Shown one piece after another: positions 62,522 through 63,389 of a stretch of 63,389 bases of DNA. This stretch comes from Alphaproteobacteria bacterium (lineage in GTDB: Bacteria > Pseudomonadota > Alphaproteobacteria > Rhizobiales > Beijerinckiaceae). Under the pieces are notes generated by a model. That model ran no database searches. It saw nothing but the letters and a program-made list of their open reading frames with translations, and was not told where the DNA came from. How positions within the stretch are numbered: position 1 is the first letter of the stretch; every line of letters starts with the position of its first letter. Where the stretch lies: NCBI GenBank assembly GCA_021325385.1, contig JAJPHH010000119.1, positions 1-63,389 on the forward strand, written 5' to 3'. The translations under genes and the position numbers were made by a program.

Positions 62522-62604
62522 GTCATTCCCGCGAAGCGGGAATCCACGAACCGCCCCGCCTTAAGGACTAGCCCATTCTGGATTCCCGCTTTCGCGGGAA
62601 TGAC
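62522..62604. repeat. palindromic repeat family A, copy 4, in the ribosomal operon
   Basis: Left arm 62522-62546 and right arm 62579-62604, with GTCATTCCCGCGAAGCGGGA ends. It lies between rpmD and rplO inside the spc operon, so it is transcribed with ribosomal protein genes. Confidence 0.9.
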
Positions 62605-62629
62605 AGCATTGAACTCAGTCGTTCGTGAC

Positions 62630-62815
62630 TTATTCCACGACGCGCACGAGATGCGCGACCTTGGCGATCATGCCGCGTACAGCCGGCGTATCGACCACGG
62701 TGGCGCGCCGGCCGATCCGATTGAGGCCGAGGCCGATCAGCGTTTGGCGCTGCTCGGCGCGCCGGCCGATGGCGCTGCCGACCTGCTCGACGGTGATTTT
62801 CTTGCCTTCGCTCAT
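62630..62815 (-). CDS. rpmD: 50S ribosomal protein L30
   Basis: 61 residues, the usual short bacterial L30. [55 protein letters not shown] shows the complete fold. It starts 10 bases after rpsE ends. Confidence 0.96.
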   Translation of the reverse strand: MSEGKKITVEQVGSAIGRRAEQRQTLIGLGLNRIGRRATVVDTPAVRGMIAKVAHLVRVVE

Positions 62816-62825
62816 GGCGCGTCTC

Positions 62826-63389
62826 TCAGGAATCCGCGGCGTCGGCTTCGACGCCCTGACGCCGCGATTGCAGCGTCGATACTTTGATGTTGCGGCGTTG
62901 GGCGACGGCGCGTGGGCTGTCCTCTTGGCTCAGCGCGTCAAAAGTCGCTCGGATCATGTTGTAAGGATTGGACGAACCTTGGCTCTTGGCGACGACGTCA
63001 TGGACGCCGAGCGATTCGAATACGGCGCGCATCGGGCCGCCGGCGATGATGCCGGTGCCGGCCGGGGCGGCGCGCAGAACGACCTTGCCGGCGCCGTGCC
63101 GGCCATGGACGTCGTGATGCAGAGTGCGCCCCTCCCGCAGCGGAACGCGGATCAAGCCGCGCTTGGCGGCGTCAGTCGCCTTGCGGATCGCCTCCGGCAC
63201 CTCGCGCGCCTTGCCGTGGCCGAAGCCGACCCGGCCCTTCTGATCGCCGACCACGACCAAAGCGGCGAAGCCGAAGCGCCGTCCGCCCTTCACCACTTTG
63301 GCGACGCGATTGATATGGACGAGACGGTCGACGAATTCGCTGTCCCGCTCTTCCCGATCGCGTTCGCGGCCGCGGCCGCCTTCACCTTC
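62826..63389 (-). CDS. rpsE: 30S ribosomal protein S5 (N-terminal end cut by the window)
   Basis: 188 codons are visible from the window edge to the stop. The sequence runs through [23 protein letters not shown], the double-stranded-RNA-like S5 N-terminal domain, and the C-terminal [58 protein letters not shown]. The start codon is outside the window; an ATG-like start at 63296 is not the true one because similarity extends upstream of it. Acidic-arginine residues at the visible start are the usual alphaproteobacterial extension. Confidence 0.95.
   Translation of the reverse strand, partial: EGEGGRGRERDREERDSEFVDRLVHINRVAKVVKGGRRFGFAALVVVGDQKGRVGFGHGKAREVPEAIRKATDAAKRGLIRVPLREGRTLHHDVHGRHGAGKVVLRAAPAGTGIIAGGPMRAVFESLGVHDVVAKSQGSSNPYNMIRATFDALSQEDSPRAVAQRRNIKVSTLQSRRQGVEADAADS

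Noticed and set aside
216-62604. CRISPR-like recurrence of family-A repeat units
   Set aside because: Units are isolated, palindromic, kilobases apart and without regularly sized spacers or cas genes.

Overview
This is a GC-rich (about 63-65% by eye) alphaproteobacterial chromosome segment, most likely from the Hyphomicrobiales, and within them plausibly near Beijerinckiaceae/Methylocystaceae. The order assignment rests on the rpsE-rpmD-rplO-secY-adk order, the Tat-dependent OpgD/OpgH glucan pair, an Omp25-like porin, a BTLCP peptidase, EcfG-type promoters (GGAAC-N16-CGTT) and a GASA-type rhomboid. The family is a guess. I found no rRNA, tRNA, CRISPR array or transposase.

Layout. 1-8.5 kb is mostly housekeeping: a corA end, a PLP-dependent dehydratase, smpB, dapA, a soluble lytic transglycosylase, a secreted repeat protein and a MASE4-type diguanylate cyclase. 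8.7-23.6 kb is the most interesting part, a catabolic island for an N-heterocycle. Eleven same-strand genes encode a molybdenum hydroxylase (separate FAD subunit plus a fused FeS-Mo subunit), a 6-hydroxynicotinate reductase, a UPF0280 (ApbE-like) protein, two tandem 'amino acid synthesis' family proteins, a complete branched-chain-type ABC importer with fused permeases, and a MarR regulator of the NicR/BpsR/HosA kind. An enamidase on the opposite strand shares a 15-bp operator-like motif with the operon promoter. Together these predict hydroxylation, ferredoxin-linked ring reduction and lactam hydrolysis, i.e. the Eubacterium barkeri / Azorhizobium type of nicotinate route, in an organism of another phylum than E. 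barkeri. A ferredoxin-NADP reductase lies divergent to the enamidase and could supply electrons.

24.6-36 kb holds accessory and repair genes: a GIY-YIG nuclease gene lying between the two arms of a dispersed palindromic repeat, a frameshifted secreted protein, recJ, a frameshifted MmeI-like type IIG restriction-modification gene, ogt, an amine oxidase, two overlapping TIR-only genes (a possible small defence unit) and a CPA1 antiporter. 36-44 kb covers glmU, the osmoregulated glucan genes opgG/opgH and a GGDEF-EAL protein. 43.6-49.5 kb has a stress-type set (DUF2231, ECF sigma, DUF4142, cupredoxin) and a chromate-resistance operon (rhodanese-ChrB, ChrA, DUF1259). 49.5-59.9 kb contains rhomboid, PAS, PilZ, porin, several small conserved proteins, a transglutaminase-like peptidase, a gamma-carbonic anhydrase and an acyl-CoA hydrolase. 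The window ends in the spc ribosomal operon, read on the minus strand.

Three families of palindromic repeats are scattered through the window (family A, GTCATTCCCGCGCAAGCGGG...; family B, GTCATTGCGAGCGAAGCGAA...; family C, CTCCCCCGC...). They sit inside operons, extend reading frames and in one case flank a nuclease gene.
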